From contig NC_092565.1 in NCBI RefSeq assembly GCF_037975245.1, positions 6,182,999 to 6,246,998 of the forward strand: a DNA stretch of 64,000 nucleotides, read 5' to 3'. Below are positions 60,401 through 61,931 of this stretch, in pieces (the stretch's first letter is position 1; every line of letters begins with the position of its first letter). The DNA is from Apostichopus japonicus (Eukaryota > Echinodermata > Holothuroidea > Aspidochirotida > Stichopodidae). The notes under the pieces are model-generated. The model made no database searches. It was not told where the DNA came from and was given only the letters and a program-made list of their open reading frames with translations. Made by a program: the position numbers and the translations under genes.

Positions 60401-61931
60401 AATTTTGGGTCTAGAGATCAAAATTTTACTAAAAAGACTTGATTGACATTAATAATGGTTTTGAAACAAGTTTCTTAACCAATTGCCGCACTGCATTTAT
60501 GATTAATGGGGTACGGGTGTCTGCAGCTCTTTCAGTATTTGAGAAAGTGGCCAGATCCTGAGGTTCATTGTTCCATTTTCGATGTGTTAATCATAGGCGT
60601 AGGAGGCGGGGGGGCTGGGGGGGCTGCAGCCCCCCCCAACCAATTTTTTTGGTGAAAATTCGGGCAATATGCTTAGAATTTTTCGGGCACCTACTGGAAG
60701 AATAATAATTTTCAATGTGTTTTTCATTTTTTTTTGGTGAAAATTCGGCAATATGCTGAGAATTATTCGGGCATCTACTGAAAGAATAATAATTTGCAAA
60801 GTGTTTTTCAATATTTTGGTGAAAATTCGGGCAATATGCTGAGAATTTTTTCGGGCACCTACTGAAAGAATAATAATTTGCATTTTTTTTCCAATTTTTT
60901 TGGGTGAAAATTTGGGCAATATGCTGAGAATTTTGTGTGCACCTACCAGTGGCGGAGCGTCCATACAGTCAAAGGGGGCGGATGCCCCCCTGACGGACTC
61001 AAATGGACTACTGGCGCCCTTTCAGCTTTTTACCACTTTTTACTTATTCGCGATTATTGACTTTTTTATTGCGCTCTCAAATACCTATTGACATTTGTCA
61101 CATTTTGTTGGTGCAATTTTCTGACAAATGGCGATGACACCTATTTATTCTTCGTTTATCTGCAAATTAACAAGGCCCGGAAAGGGTCATTTCCGGCGAT
61201 CTAGGGAGTAACTTTACTCAAAAAATTTCTGTACGCTCCGCGCCAACCTGTGGTGGCGCTCCGCTTAGATTAGTGTCAAAAGCGCCCCTACAGACCATTC
61301 TCCCCCCCCCCCCGACCAATACCCCCTAGCTCCGCCACTGGCACCTAGTGAAAGACGAAGAATTTGCAATGTGTTTTTCAATGGTTAAACTTATATTATT
61401 ATTAATATCATTATTGTTGTAACGACTTCCCCAATTATTCTAACCAATATGGAAGGGTAAAAACACGGAAAATGATTTTATGTTATTGGCAGGTGATGTA
61501 ATAACTGATGAATGCCTATATGATATGCACATTAACATGTGGAACGCGCGTGGAACGCGCGCGGAGCGCGCGAAAAAATTTTGGTTATATTTTTCGGGCA
61601 AGTCGTTACAGCCCCCCCAAATCAAATGAGGCTCCTACGCCTATGGTGTTAATGAATGAATAGGATAACAATGGATCACATAGTCAATTGTCTTTGTTCT
61701 TTCTTGTTCTTTTCCTTTTCTACAAATTCTCTATCCTGAGGAAATTTTTTACAATTTAGTTTTTTTTTTTAAACAATTTTTTAGCGTACTGACATATAGG
61801 GATATTATACACATGACTTTGGCATGACCTAATCTAATTAATTATTTTGTATTTCCTGGTACTTCTAAAATCAGAAATCCAGGAAGGATATTGAATCAGA
61901 AAAATTGCAGGAGGAAAATGAAAATGAGATG
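805..61931 (+). CDS. DYSF-like: Ferlin (dysferlin/myoferlin-type) gene, partial at both ends; 37 exons
   Basis: Ferlins are large tail-anchored, multi-C2 proteins that act in Ca2+-dependent membrane fusion and membrane repair. Joining the exons listed below gives about 1434 residues with phases agreeing at every splice. The order matches dysferlin: end of C2A (about 1-45), linker, C2B (about 106-235), FerI (about 236-275), C2C (about 277-383), conserved segment (387-562), FerA (about 565-640), FerB (about 660-725), nested DysF (about 730-990), C2D (about 1046-1180), C2E (about 1217-1310) and a charged linker. DysF hallmarks RRRRW and RRRWHRR are present, which separates this gene from otoferlin-type ferlins. 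C2C and C2D keep the acidic Ca2+ ligands (DWDRLSSDD; DSDSFSDPY with DSDKFNNDE), whereas C2B and C2E loops look degenerate, as in dysferlin. The N-terminal start, the last C2 domains and the membrane anchor are outside the window. Whether it is a single pro-orthologue of DYSF and MYOF or one of several paralogues cannot be told here. Confidence 0.95.
5521..5658 (+). repeat. tRNA-like SINE head forming a long inverted repeat
   Basis: TAGCCTAGTGGTTAGGGT resembles a pol III A box and CCCGGGTTCGAG a B box. The segment 5531-5586 is repeated as its near-perfect reverse complement at 5602-5658 with a loop of about 15 bases, so a transcript would fold into a hairpin of about 56 bp. A related copy lies at about 27311-27375. 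Confidence 0.7.
5755..5835 (-). repeat. tRNA-derived SINE fragment, minus strand
   Basis: Read in reverse complement it carries AGTGGTCGAGTAATACGG followed by GCGTTCGATTCCGAC, resembling A and B boxes. It is too diverged for an intact tRNA: no matching acceptor stem was found. It is adjacent to the hairpin SINE and may belong to the same composite insertion. Confidence 0.5.
6071..6094. repeat. (TA)n microsatellite
   Basis: Uninterrupted TA dinucleotides in intron 1. Confidence 0.95.
9040..9090 (-). repeat. tRNA-like fragment, minus strand
   Basis: The reverse complement contains GGCGTGGGTTTGAATCCCACTT, a good B-box/T-arm match, next to weakly tRNA-like sequence. No intact cloverleaf is evident, so this is probably a SINE or tRNA pseudogene remnant shortly before exon 2. 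Confidence 0.45.
9206..9311 (+). CDS. DYSF-like: Ferlin exon 2: end of C2A and start of linker
   Basis: Acceptor ttgtcttgcag, donor A|gtaagt; 35 codons + 1 base. [12 protein letters not shown] corresponds to the last C2A strand of dysferlin (SLVLQVSYTPLPG), followed by a Pro/Gln-rich linker. Confidence 0.9.
9312..11104. other. Intron 2: no gene seen
   Basis: Contains a perfect 20-bp palindrome at 9350-9369, pyrimidine and purine tracts, and an open frame of 116 codons (10015-10365) with no recognisable domain. Nothing else was identified. Confidence 0.6.
11105..11168 (+). CDS. DYSF-like: Ferlin exon 3: C2A-C2B linker
   Basis: Acceptor tgatcctgcag, donor AGAG|gtgaga. It enters in phase 1 and leaves in phase 2 (2 + 20 codons + 2), consistent with both neighbours. 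It encodes an acidic, Ser/Gln-containing linker ([12 protein letters not shown]). There is little sequence conservation, and the support is mainly the matching phases and good splice sites. Confidence 0.75.
11169..13134. other. Intron 3: no gene seen
   Basis: AT-rich with a perfect 22-bp palindrome at 12961-12982. Open frames of up to 85 codons have no recognisable motif. Confidence 0.6.
13135..13333 (+). CDS. DYSF-like: Ferlin exon 4: linker and start of C2B
   Basis: Acceptor aaatttacag, donor GAG|gtgaga; 1 + 66 codons. [17 protein letters not shown] matches the start of dysferlin C2B (QDFQIRVQVIEGRQLPG). Loop 1 reads NINPVSK and so lacks the usual Ca2+-binding Asp pair, as in the dysferlin C2B. 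Confidence 0.95.
13787..14148. mobile_element. hAT-type MITE
   Basis: Terminal inverted repeats CAGGGTTTCCCTAACT (13787-13802) and AGTTAGGGAAACCCTG (14133-14148) bound a 362-bp element without coding capacity. The element has long C-rich subterminal repeats (ACCCCCTG motifs at both ends). The CAGGG start suits the hAT superfamily. The flanks ATATAAAG and ATTAAAGG look like an 8-bp target duplication altered by an indel. Confidence 0.75.
14175..14247 (+). pseudogene. tRNA-Lys(CTT)-like pseudogene or SINE head
   Basis: ATTCAATAGGTAGAGCG followed by GACTCTTAATC reproduces the D-arm and anticodon arm of tRNA-Lys with a CTT anticodon. The T arm (TGTGAATCCCGTTCAAGC) and the acceptor stem are degraded, so it is unlikely to be functional. 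Confidence 0.6.
14738..14930 (+). ncRNA. U2 snRNA-like sequence (5' domain only)
   Basis: The first 45 bases (ATCGCTTCTCGGCCTTTTGG.. to ..GTAGTATCTGTTC) match the U2 snRNA 5' domain, including stem I and the GTAGTA branch-point recognition sequence, with a few substitutions. After about 14783 the sequence departs completely: the rest of stem IIa, the canonical Sm site and the 3' stem-loops are not recognisable, although a CCCAGGTTC-TTTCCTGGG hairpin occurs near 14895-14915. It is probably a chimeric pseudogene or SINE with a U2 head. The end is approximate. Confidence 0.6.
15258..15470 (+). other. Unassigned open frame of 70 codons
   Basis: Begins [10 protein letters not shown] and includes [12 protein letters not shown]. 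The composition looks slightly less AT-rich than the surrounding intron, but no family is recognised. It could be a remnant of a mobile element. Confidence 0.2.
15532..15938. repeat. 203-bp direct tandem duplication (2 copies)
   Basis: 15532-15734 and 15735-15938 are highly similar over their whole length (both begin TACGGCCAA and contain CAATCAGCCATCTGTCAG), with scattered substitutions and a variable T tract. Confidence 0.85.
19485..19925 (+). mobile_element. LINE (CR1/L2/RTE-like) 3' end: C-terminal reverse-transcriptase ORF remnant
   Basis: The frame 19485-19808 contains [28 protein letters not shown] and [15 protein letters not shown]. This is the typical C-terminal tail of non-LTR reverse-transcriptase polyproteins (R..GNR.FSV.GARLWN..P....F...LKT.LF). 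It is followed by AAGCGCAATAGAATATTG...GGCGCTATAT, a 3' end of the kind seen in CR1/L2-like LINEs and dependent SINEs. The catalytic RT domain is absent, i.e. it is 5'-truncated. Confidence 0.75.
19945..19979. repeat. (TA)n microsatellite at LINE 3' end
   Basis: An uninterrupted AT dinucleotide run follows the LINE terminus. Confidence 0.95.
20190..20252 (+). CDS. DYSF-like: Ferlin exon 5: C2B middle
   Basis: Acceptor aaatcacag, donor CAG|gtttgt; 21 codons in phase 0. [18 protein letters not shown] aligns with dysferlin LFFNLFDSPGELFDEPI. Confidence 0.9.
20390..21590. repeat. 1.2-kb minisatellite (GAATGAACAAGAAACA family)
   Basis: A strongly purine-rich tandem array in intron 5. It has two zones: a 78-bp unit repeated about three times (about 20557-20795), and a 65-70-bp unit built on AACATTGAACAATGAAC repeated about ten times (about 20840-21590). 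The minus strand has long overlapping open frames (up to 288 codons) made only of [16 protein letters not shown] repeats. They are open simply because the unit lacks stop codons. Confidence 0.9.
22083..22280 (+). CDS. DYSF-like: Ferlin exon 6: C2B end and entry to FerI
   Basis: Acceptor gctcattccag, donor CCT|gtaatc; 66 codons, phase 0. [38 protein letters not shown] match dysferlin [20 protein letters not shown] and GYLKTSLCVLGPGDEAP. The donor was placed after GPGDEAP by that alignment. Confidence 0.93.
22440..22720. repeat. Palindromic minisatellite (9 copies)
   Basis: Unit of about 30 bp, TAACCTAACGTAACACTAGTG followed by TTACTGTAA. Each unit centres on the near-invariant palindrome AACACTAGTGTT. 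Cores lie near 22449, 22482, 22510, 22541, 22569, 22601, 22630, 22663 and 22691. It lies in intron 6. Confidence 0.9.
22804..22841 (+). CDS. DYSF-like: Ferlin exon 7: FerI
   Basis: Acceptor ttgttcag, donor GC|gtgagt; 12 codons + 2. [13 protein letters not shown] matches the acidic dysferlin stretch KDPSEDKEDIES. Confidence 0.85.
23401..23483 (+). CDS. DYSF-like: Ferlin exon 8: FerI end and C2C start
   Basis: Acceptor cattcccag, donor A|gtaaga; 1 + 27 codons + 1. [17 protein letters not shown] and [10 protein letters not shown] match dysferlin NLLRPTGVALRGAHFCL and KVFRAEDLPQ. Confidence 0.95.
23720..23810 (-). repeat. LINE/SINE 3' tail with AAT/TTA microsatellite, minus strand
   Basis: The reverse complement reads GTCAGCGCCTTGATGACTTTG...TTGCGCTTTATAAGAACTG and then ATT trinucleotides. 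This is like the 3' termini of CR1/L2-type LINEs seen at 19820 and 48750. Confidence 0.5.
24278..24381 (+). CDS. DYSF-like: Ferlin exon 9: C2C loop 1 and strands
   Basis: Acceptor ctctttttag, donor TCT|gtgagt; 2 + 34 codons. The first codon, split with exon 8, gives [13 protein letters not shown], then [14 protein letters not shown], aligning with dysferlin MDDAVMDNVKQIF and LVDPFVEVSFAGKM. The Asp residues of loop 1 are retained. Confidence 0.95.
25595..25663 (+). CDS. DYSF-like: Ferlin exon 10: C2C core
   Basis: Acceptor ttaactatag, donor TCG|gtgagt; 23 codons, phase 0. [12 protein letters not shown] matches dysferlin NPQWNQNITLPA. Confidence 0.92.
25935..26056. repeat. Interspersed repeat copy
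   Basis: Contains AAGGGTGCTATATTTTGCAA and a downstream GTTTATGTGGTTGCAC. Its reverse complement resembles 43551-43740 (GGTTTCAAAACTTGCAAAAT, ATAACACCCTT). No open frame or terminal repeats are clear. Confidence 0.55.
26383..26426 (+). CDS. DYSF-like: Ferlin exon 11: C2C
   Basis: Acceptor gttctcttttag, donor TG|gtaagt; 14 codons + 2. [15 protein letters not shown] matches dysferlin FPSMCEKMRIRIIDW. Confidence 0.95.
26576..26652 (+). CDS. DYSF-like: Ferlin exon 12: C2C loop 3 and end
   Basis: Acceptor ctattcacag, donor CCG|gtaagt; 1 + 25 codons + 1. [20 protein letters not shown] completes the Ca2+-binding loop 3 DWDRLSSDD (dysferlin DWDRLTHND). It is separated from exon 11 by only 149 bp. 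Confidence 0.95.
27311..27375 (+). repeat. tRNA-like SINE fragment
   Basis: CAGCATATAAAGCGGGAGGC, CCGGGTTTGAATCCCGG and TTTTTCACTGTTCT match the SINE at 5540-5586 in order, so at least two members of the family are in the window. It is followed by T-rich sequence and a TA run. Confidence 0.65.
28077..28085 (+). CDS. DYSF-like: Candidate 9-nt ferlin microexon (exon 13)
   Basis: GAATGGAAG sits between a strong acceptor (TTGTCTCTGTTTGCAG) and a strong donor (AAG|gtaaat). It keeps the phase 1 junction between exons 12 and 14 and would insert GME (SRGDA-GME-GFLPTFG). The surrounding protein position corresponds to dysferlin just before GFLPTFGPC, where the vertebrate gene has an alternatively spliced exon. 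Exon 12 also joins exon 14 in frame if it is skipped. Confidence 0.55.
30391..30896. repeat. 52-bp tandem repeat, 10 copies
   Basis: Unit ACACTTTAATATGGTCTCAA...CAATACATCAGGGGAGT. Starts are spaced exactly 52 bp from 30391 to 30859, with almost no divergence between units. Confidence 0.95.
32790..32890 (+). CDS. DYSF-like: Ferlin exon 14: conserved region after C2C
   Basis: Acceptor tcattttcag, donor AAG|gtatga; 2 + 33 codons. [20 protein letters not shown] and EWMNTGK match dysferlin [20 protein letters not shown] and TELNTGK. Confidence 0.96.
32896..33335. repeat. 55-bp tandem repeat, 8 copies, at the exon 14 donor
   Basis: Unit ATACAAATTATTACATGTAT, then GTATATAGAGTTAGAATGAAATAGACTGATGATGG. 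Period is 55 bp. It begins five bases after the end of exon 14. Beyond the array, 33345-33366 (ATGGATGAACATGGAAAAAG) resembles the end of exon 14. Confidence 0.92.
33708..34133 (+). CDS. DYSF-like: Ferlin exon 15: large conserved exon between C2C and FerA
   Basis: Acceptor gtactcag, donor ACG|gtaagg; 142 codons, phase 0, the longest exon here. [54 protein letters not shown] and DSYWEDIS all have direct counterparts in dysferlin ([62 protein letters not shown]). GC content is distinctly higher than in the flanking introns. Confidence 0.98.
34824..34930 (+). CDS. DYSF-like: Ferlin exon 16: FerA first part
   Basis: Acceptor acacattccag, donor AA|gtaagt; 35 codons + 2. The FerA helical region ([27 protein letters not shown]) follows the conserved exon. 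Its 3' end, donor included, is duplicated downstream. Confidence 0.88.
34895..35106. repeat. 106-bp tandem duplication spanning the exon 16 donor
   Basis: 34895-35000 (the last 36 bases of exon 16, its donor and 70 bases of intron) is repeated at 35001-35106, about 90% identical. The copy retains a perfect gtaagt donor and the coding sequence but has no acceptor of its own. Confidence 0.92.
35309..35504 (+). CDS. DYSF-like: Ferlin exon 17: FerA second part
   Basis: Acceptor tccctcgcag, donor GAG|gtaaaa; 1 + 65 codons. Predicted helices [20 protein letters not shown] and [11 protein letters not shown] align with the dysferlin FerA helices ([31 protein letters not shown]). Confidence 0.93.
35786..35941 (+). 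CDS. DYSF-like: Ferlin exon 18: FerB
   Basis: Acceptor ttatcctag, donor AAG|gtgagt; 52 codons, phase 0. [32 protein letters not shown] and [14 protein letters not shown] match the dysferlin FerB ([46 protein letters not shown]). Confidence 0.98.
36260..36403 (+). CDS. DYSF-like: Ferlin exon 19: FerB end to DysF
   Basis: Acceptor ttgaacaatag, donor ACT|gtgagt; 48 codons, phase 0. [16 protein letters not shown] and MAIFAET match dysferlin IRVKLWFGLSVDEKEF and LSVFAET. Confidence 0.95.
36600..37150. repeat. 96-bp tandem repeat, about 6 copies
   Basis: GACATCTGTACTATGATTTA...CATATATAGTAATATATGTA, with unit starts near 36606, 36705, 36801, 36897, 36993 and 37089. The inner copies are nearly identical. 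It lies in the intron between exons 19 and 20. Confidence 0.93.
37323..37403 (+). CDS. DYSF-like: Ferlin exon 20: DysF N-terminal part
   Basis: Acceptor ttcgtttcag, donor AAG|gtaagt; 27 codons. [11 protein letters not shown] and [11 protein letters not shown] match dysferlin YENETKLALVGNW and TYPKFSDVTGK. Confidence 0.95.
37897..37976 (+). CDS. DYSF-like: Ferlin exon 21: DysF
   Basis: Acceptor tggttccatag, donor AG|gtgaga; 26 codons + 2. IALPKDKF and WSWDGDWFV match dysferlin IKLPKDSF and WTWAGDWFV. Confidence 0.95.
38917..39034 (+). CDS. DYSF-like: Ferlin exon 22: DysF
   Basis: Acceptor catatttggcag, donor GTG|gtaagc; 1 + 39 codons. [20 protein letters not shown] and LPGAPWEVA match dysferlin [20 protein letters not shown] and LPGGQWIYM. 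Confidence 0.95.
39035..41156. other. Introns 22 and 23
   Basis: 39035-39723 and 39827-41156 are AT-rich with a C-tract at 40020-40035. No gene, transposon or clear tandem repeat was seen. Confidence 0.6.
39724..39826 (+). CDS. DYSF-like: Ferlin exon 23: DysF inner domain
   Basis: Acceptor ttactatcag, donor AGG|gttagt; 34 codons + 1. [20 protein letters not shown] and [10 protein letters not shown] match dysferlin [20 protein letters not shown] and DLNRAVDEQG. Confidence 0.95.
41157..41284 (+). CDS. DYSF-like: Ferlin exon 24: DysF C-terminal RRRRW motif
   Basis: Acceptor ttccttccag, donor GAG|gtgaga; 2 + 42 codons. [20 protein letters not shown] then [10 protein letters not shown] corresponds to dysferlin WEYSITI.. 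and HRRRRWVRLR, the diagnostic DysF C motif. Confidence 0.97.
41470..41545 (-). repeat. tRNA-like SINE fragment, minus strand
   Basis: The reverse complement has TTAGCTCAGTGGTTAACGCC (A-box-like) and CCTGGTTCGAGTCACTCC (B-box-like) at tRNA spacing. There is no intact acceptor stem. Confidence 0.55.
42186..42353 (+). CDS. DYSF-like: Ferlin exon 25: outer DysF C-terminal motif
   Basis: Acceptor cggtctatag, donor TCG|gtgagt; 56 codons, phase 0. [14 protein letters not shown] and [14 protein letters not shown] match dysferlin EGWEYASLFGWKFH and KTDAFRRRRWRRRM. Confidence 0.97.
42354..45369. other. Intron 25 (3.0 kb)
   Basis: Holds an interspersed repeat copy at about 43551-43740 and a poly-G run near 43895. 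A second low-similarity segment with GGGATGCTACATTTT occurs near 45190. No gene was seen: the longer frames (131 and 150 codons near 43000-43770) overlap one another on opposite strands across the repeat. Confidence 0.6.
43551..43740. repeat. Interspersed repeat copy, opposite orientation to 25935-26056
   Basis: ACAACCTATAAACAGATG, GGTTTCAAAACTTGCAAAAT and ATAACACCCTT are shared in order with the reverse complement of 25935-26056. A C-rich 3' part follows. Confidence 0.55.
45370..45483 (+). CDS. DYSF-like: Ferlin exon 26: DysF-C2D linker
   Basis: Acceptor tctctgcacag, donor GAC|gtacgt; 38 codons, phase 0 at both ends. Encodes a basic then acidic stretch ([34 protein letters not shown]). There is no direct counterpart that I recognise in dysferlin. 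Supported by phase, splice sites and low-AT coding-like sequence. It is symmetric, so it could be a cassette. Confidence 0.75.
45484..48263. other. Intron 26 (2.8 kb)
   Basis: G-rich tracts near 45740-45790 and 46500-46560, an AT-only stretch (47761-47810) and three copies of a 30-bp repeat at 47888-47980. No gene was identified. Confidence 0.6.
47888..47980. repeat. 30-bp tandem repeat, 3 copies
   Basis: TTGACATGACAGGATTGTTT with ATATTGACCC, three successive slightly diverged copies. Confidence 0.85.
48264..48318 (+). CDS. DYSF-like: Ferlin exon 27: linker into C2D
   Basis: Acceptor attatttacag, donor ACA|gtaagt; 18 codons + 1. [18 protein letters not shown] resembles dysferlin EDSMSVSTL... 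CIFDYGN just before C2D. Confidence 0.8.
48600..48835 (+). repeat. SINE/LINE-tail repeat
   Basis: CTCTCCACCCAGGGGTTAAA, TGGGTACCCATGAGGTAAC and the terminal GTAAAGCGCTTTGCAGAG...AAAGCGCTATATAAATTG are typical of a widespread marine-invertebrate SINE and LINE 3' module. It lies in intron 27. The ends are approximate. Confidence 0.65.
49233..49310 (+). CDS. DYSF-like: Ferlin exon 28: C2D start and loop 1
   Basis: Acceptor ttttgtttacag, donor CTG|gtgaga; 2 + 25 codons + 1. [20 protein letters not shown] matches dysferlin [19 protein letters not shown]. The loop-1 Ca2+ ligand Asp residues are present. Confidence 0.97.
49689..49870 (+). CDS. DYSF-like: Ferlin exon 29: C2D core and loop 3
   Basis: Acceptor cgattccacag, donor TTT|gtaagc; 2 + 60 codons. 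[38 protein letters not shown] and [11 protein letters not shown] match dysferlin [38 protein letters not shown] and IVVELYDHDTY. Confidence 0.97.
49871..50696. other. Intron 29 with a GC-richer unassigned interval
   Basis: 50060-50450 is noticeably less AT-rich than other introns and has a 76-codon open frame (50032-50262, [17 protein letters not shown]) and a CCGGGCCATCGGCGCTC stretch. No family was recognised. It may be an old transposon fragment. Confidence 0.35.
50697..50849 (+). CDS. DYSF-like: Ferlin exon 30: C2D end
   Basis: Acceptor tcctcgttcag, donor ATC|gtaagt; 51 codons. [27 protein letters not shown] and [10 protein letters not shown] match dysferlin ADEFMGRCICQP, MPRLAWFPLTRGSQ and [10 protein letters not shown]. 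Confidence 0.97.
51509..51607 (+). CDS. DYSF-like: Ferlin exon 31: C2D-C2E junction
   Basis: Acceptor cttttatttgtag, donor GAG|gtaggt; 33 codons, phase 0. [33 protein letters not shown] match dysferlin [21 protein letters not shown] and QNIKPALQRTAIE. Its 3' end is copied twice downstream. Confidence 0.97.
51548..51900. repeat. Three tandem copies of the exon 31 3' end and donor
   Basis: Units of about 140 bp start with GGTAACCTTT at 51548, 51687 and 51830. Copy 1 is the authentic exon end. Copies 2 and 3 retain CCTAAAGGTATCAGGC and ACAGAGGACAGGAGTAGAG; copy 2 has a full GAG|gtaggt donor. In the copies GTACAG creates a possible acceptor, but reading on from exon 31 in phase 0 meets a TAG. 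Confidence 0.92.
52317..52625 (-). mobile_element. tRNA-derived SINE, minus strand
   Basis: The reverse complement has GCTGGTGGTTATAGGCAATTG (A-box region) and CAGGTTCAAGTCCTGGCCAG (B box), then GTGTCCTTGGGCAAGGCACTTG, a conserved core seen in many deuterostome SINEs. Boundaries are approximate. A 57-bp part (52552-52608) has been carried four times into the neighbouring array. Confidence 0.7.
52749..55389 (+). repeat. Array of about 24 ectopic copies of the exon 32 3' splice site and exon start
   Basis: Each unit of 80-100 bp holds TTAATTGGGTTTAATAATGC, TGGTTAATTTCTAT, a long pyrimidine tract, GGTCCAG and then ATCCTCTGCTGGGGTGTACG, identical to the authentic exon 32 acceptor and its first codons. 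Copies start near 52749, 52829, 52924, 53021, 53119, 53218, 53314, 53399, 53493, 53676, 53769, 53967, 54064, 54163, 54259, 54345, 54438, 54621, 54714, 54911, 55009, 55108, 55204 and 55289. Four longer copies extend to exon bases ATGAAGAAATACATGCAGTT and then switch into the SINE fragment. A higher-order period of 945 bp is visible (GGTTTTCTCAAAAAC at 52945, 53890, 54835). Read from exon 31 most copies hit a TAA ([12 protein letters not shown] stop). Confidence 0.95.
55390..55551 (+). CDS. DYSF-like: Ferlin exon 32: C2E start (authentic copy)
   Basis: Acceptor cctatggtccag, donor GTG|gtaaag; 54 codons, phase 0. [20 protein letters not shown] and [13 protein letters not shown] match dysferlin [20 protein letters not shown] and NPNFDICTLFMEV. 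This is the last and only full-length copy in the array, which is why it is taken as the real exon. C2E loop 1 lacks acidic ligands. Confidence 0.97.
55552..57005. other. Intron 32: nothing recognised
   Basis: Two short related segments (about 55605-55650 and 56020-56060, GGATTATGTAGATT) suggest an internal duplication. No gene or element was recognised. Confidence 0.5.
57006..57207 (+). CDS. DYSF-like: Ferlin exon 33: C2E end
   Basis: Acceptor gtcttgccag; 67 codons + 1. [20 protein letters not shown] and [12 protein letters not shown] match dysferlin [20 protein letters not shown] and QFGRRPVVGQCT. The end is placed at CCAG|gttatt because that phase fits the next exon. The donor is weak, and read-through would give a stop three codons later. 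Confidence 0.9.
57582..57733 (+). CDS. DYSF-like: Ferlin exon 34: charged linker after C2E
   Basis: Acceptor cttctcttaaaag, donor AGA|gtgagt; 2 + 50 codons. Encodes [18 protein letters not shown], an acidic Gly-rich stretch and then [11 protein letters not shown]. No family counterpart is recognisable, but the GC-rich coding style, splice sites and phase all support it. The frame stays open to 57993 past the donor ([17 protein letters not shown]...), so a longer isoform is conceivable. Confidence 0.75.
58243..58272 (+). CDS. DYSF-like: Ferlin exon 35: small linker exon (30 nt)
   Basis: Acceptor atcttgtttcag, donor CAG|gtaaag; 10 codons [10 protein letters not shown], phase 0 at both ends. 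It is supported only by splice signals and phase. Confidence 0.55.
58818..58868 (+). CDS. DYSF-like: Ferlin exon 36: small linker exon (51 nt)
   Basis: Acceptor cttctttgtag, donor ATG|gtaacg; 17 codons [17 protein letters not shown], phase 0 at both ends. Symmetric cassette-type exon. Confidence 0.55.
60592..61645. mobile_element. hAT-type non-autonomous element (outer)
   Basis: Terminal inverted repeats CATAGGCGTAGGAG (60592) and CTCCTACGCCTATG (ending 61645) are flanked by a perfect 8-bp target-site duplication GTGTTAAT (60584-60591 and 61646-61653), diagnostic of hAT. The interior has about four copies of an 80-bp repeat (TTTGGTGAAAATTCGGGCAA, TATGCTGAGAATTTTTCGGG) and a GCGCGCG-rich end. 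There is no transposase frame. A second element is inserted in it. Confidence 0.9.
60947..61340. mobile_element. hAT-type MITE (inner, nested)
   Basis: 394 bp with terminal inverted repeats CAGTGGCGGAGC and GCTCCGCCACTG. It sits in one of the 80-bp repeats of the outer element. Flanks GCACCTAC (60939-60946) and GCACCTAG (61341-61348) are an 8-bp target duplication with one mismatch. It has no coding capacity. Confidence 0.9.
61875..61931 (+). CDS. DYSF-like: Ferlin exon 37: small linker exon (57 nt)
   Basis: Acceptor acttctaaaatcag, donor ATG|gtaaaa; 19 codons [19 protein letters not shown], phase 0 at both ends. A charged, helix-prone stretch. It is supported by splice signals, phase and its similarity in character to exons 34-36. 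Confidence 0.55.

Larger units (their letters stand above)
58869..61874. other. Intron 36 (3.0 kb) with nested MITEs
   Basis: Apart from the nested hAT elements at 60592-61645 the intron is plain AT-rich sequence. An 84-codon minus-strand frame (59965-60219) has no recognisable motif. Confidence 0.65.

Noticed and set aside
60587-60964. Minus-strand ORF of 125 codons with [14 protein letters not shown] repeats
   Set aside because: It lies inside the outer hAT MITE and translates its 80-bp internal repeat.
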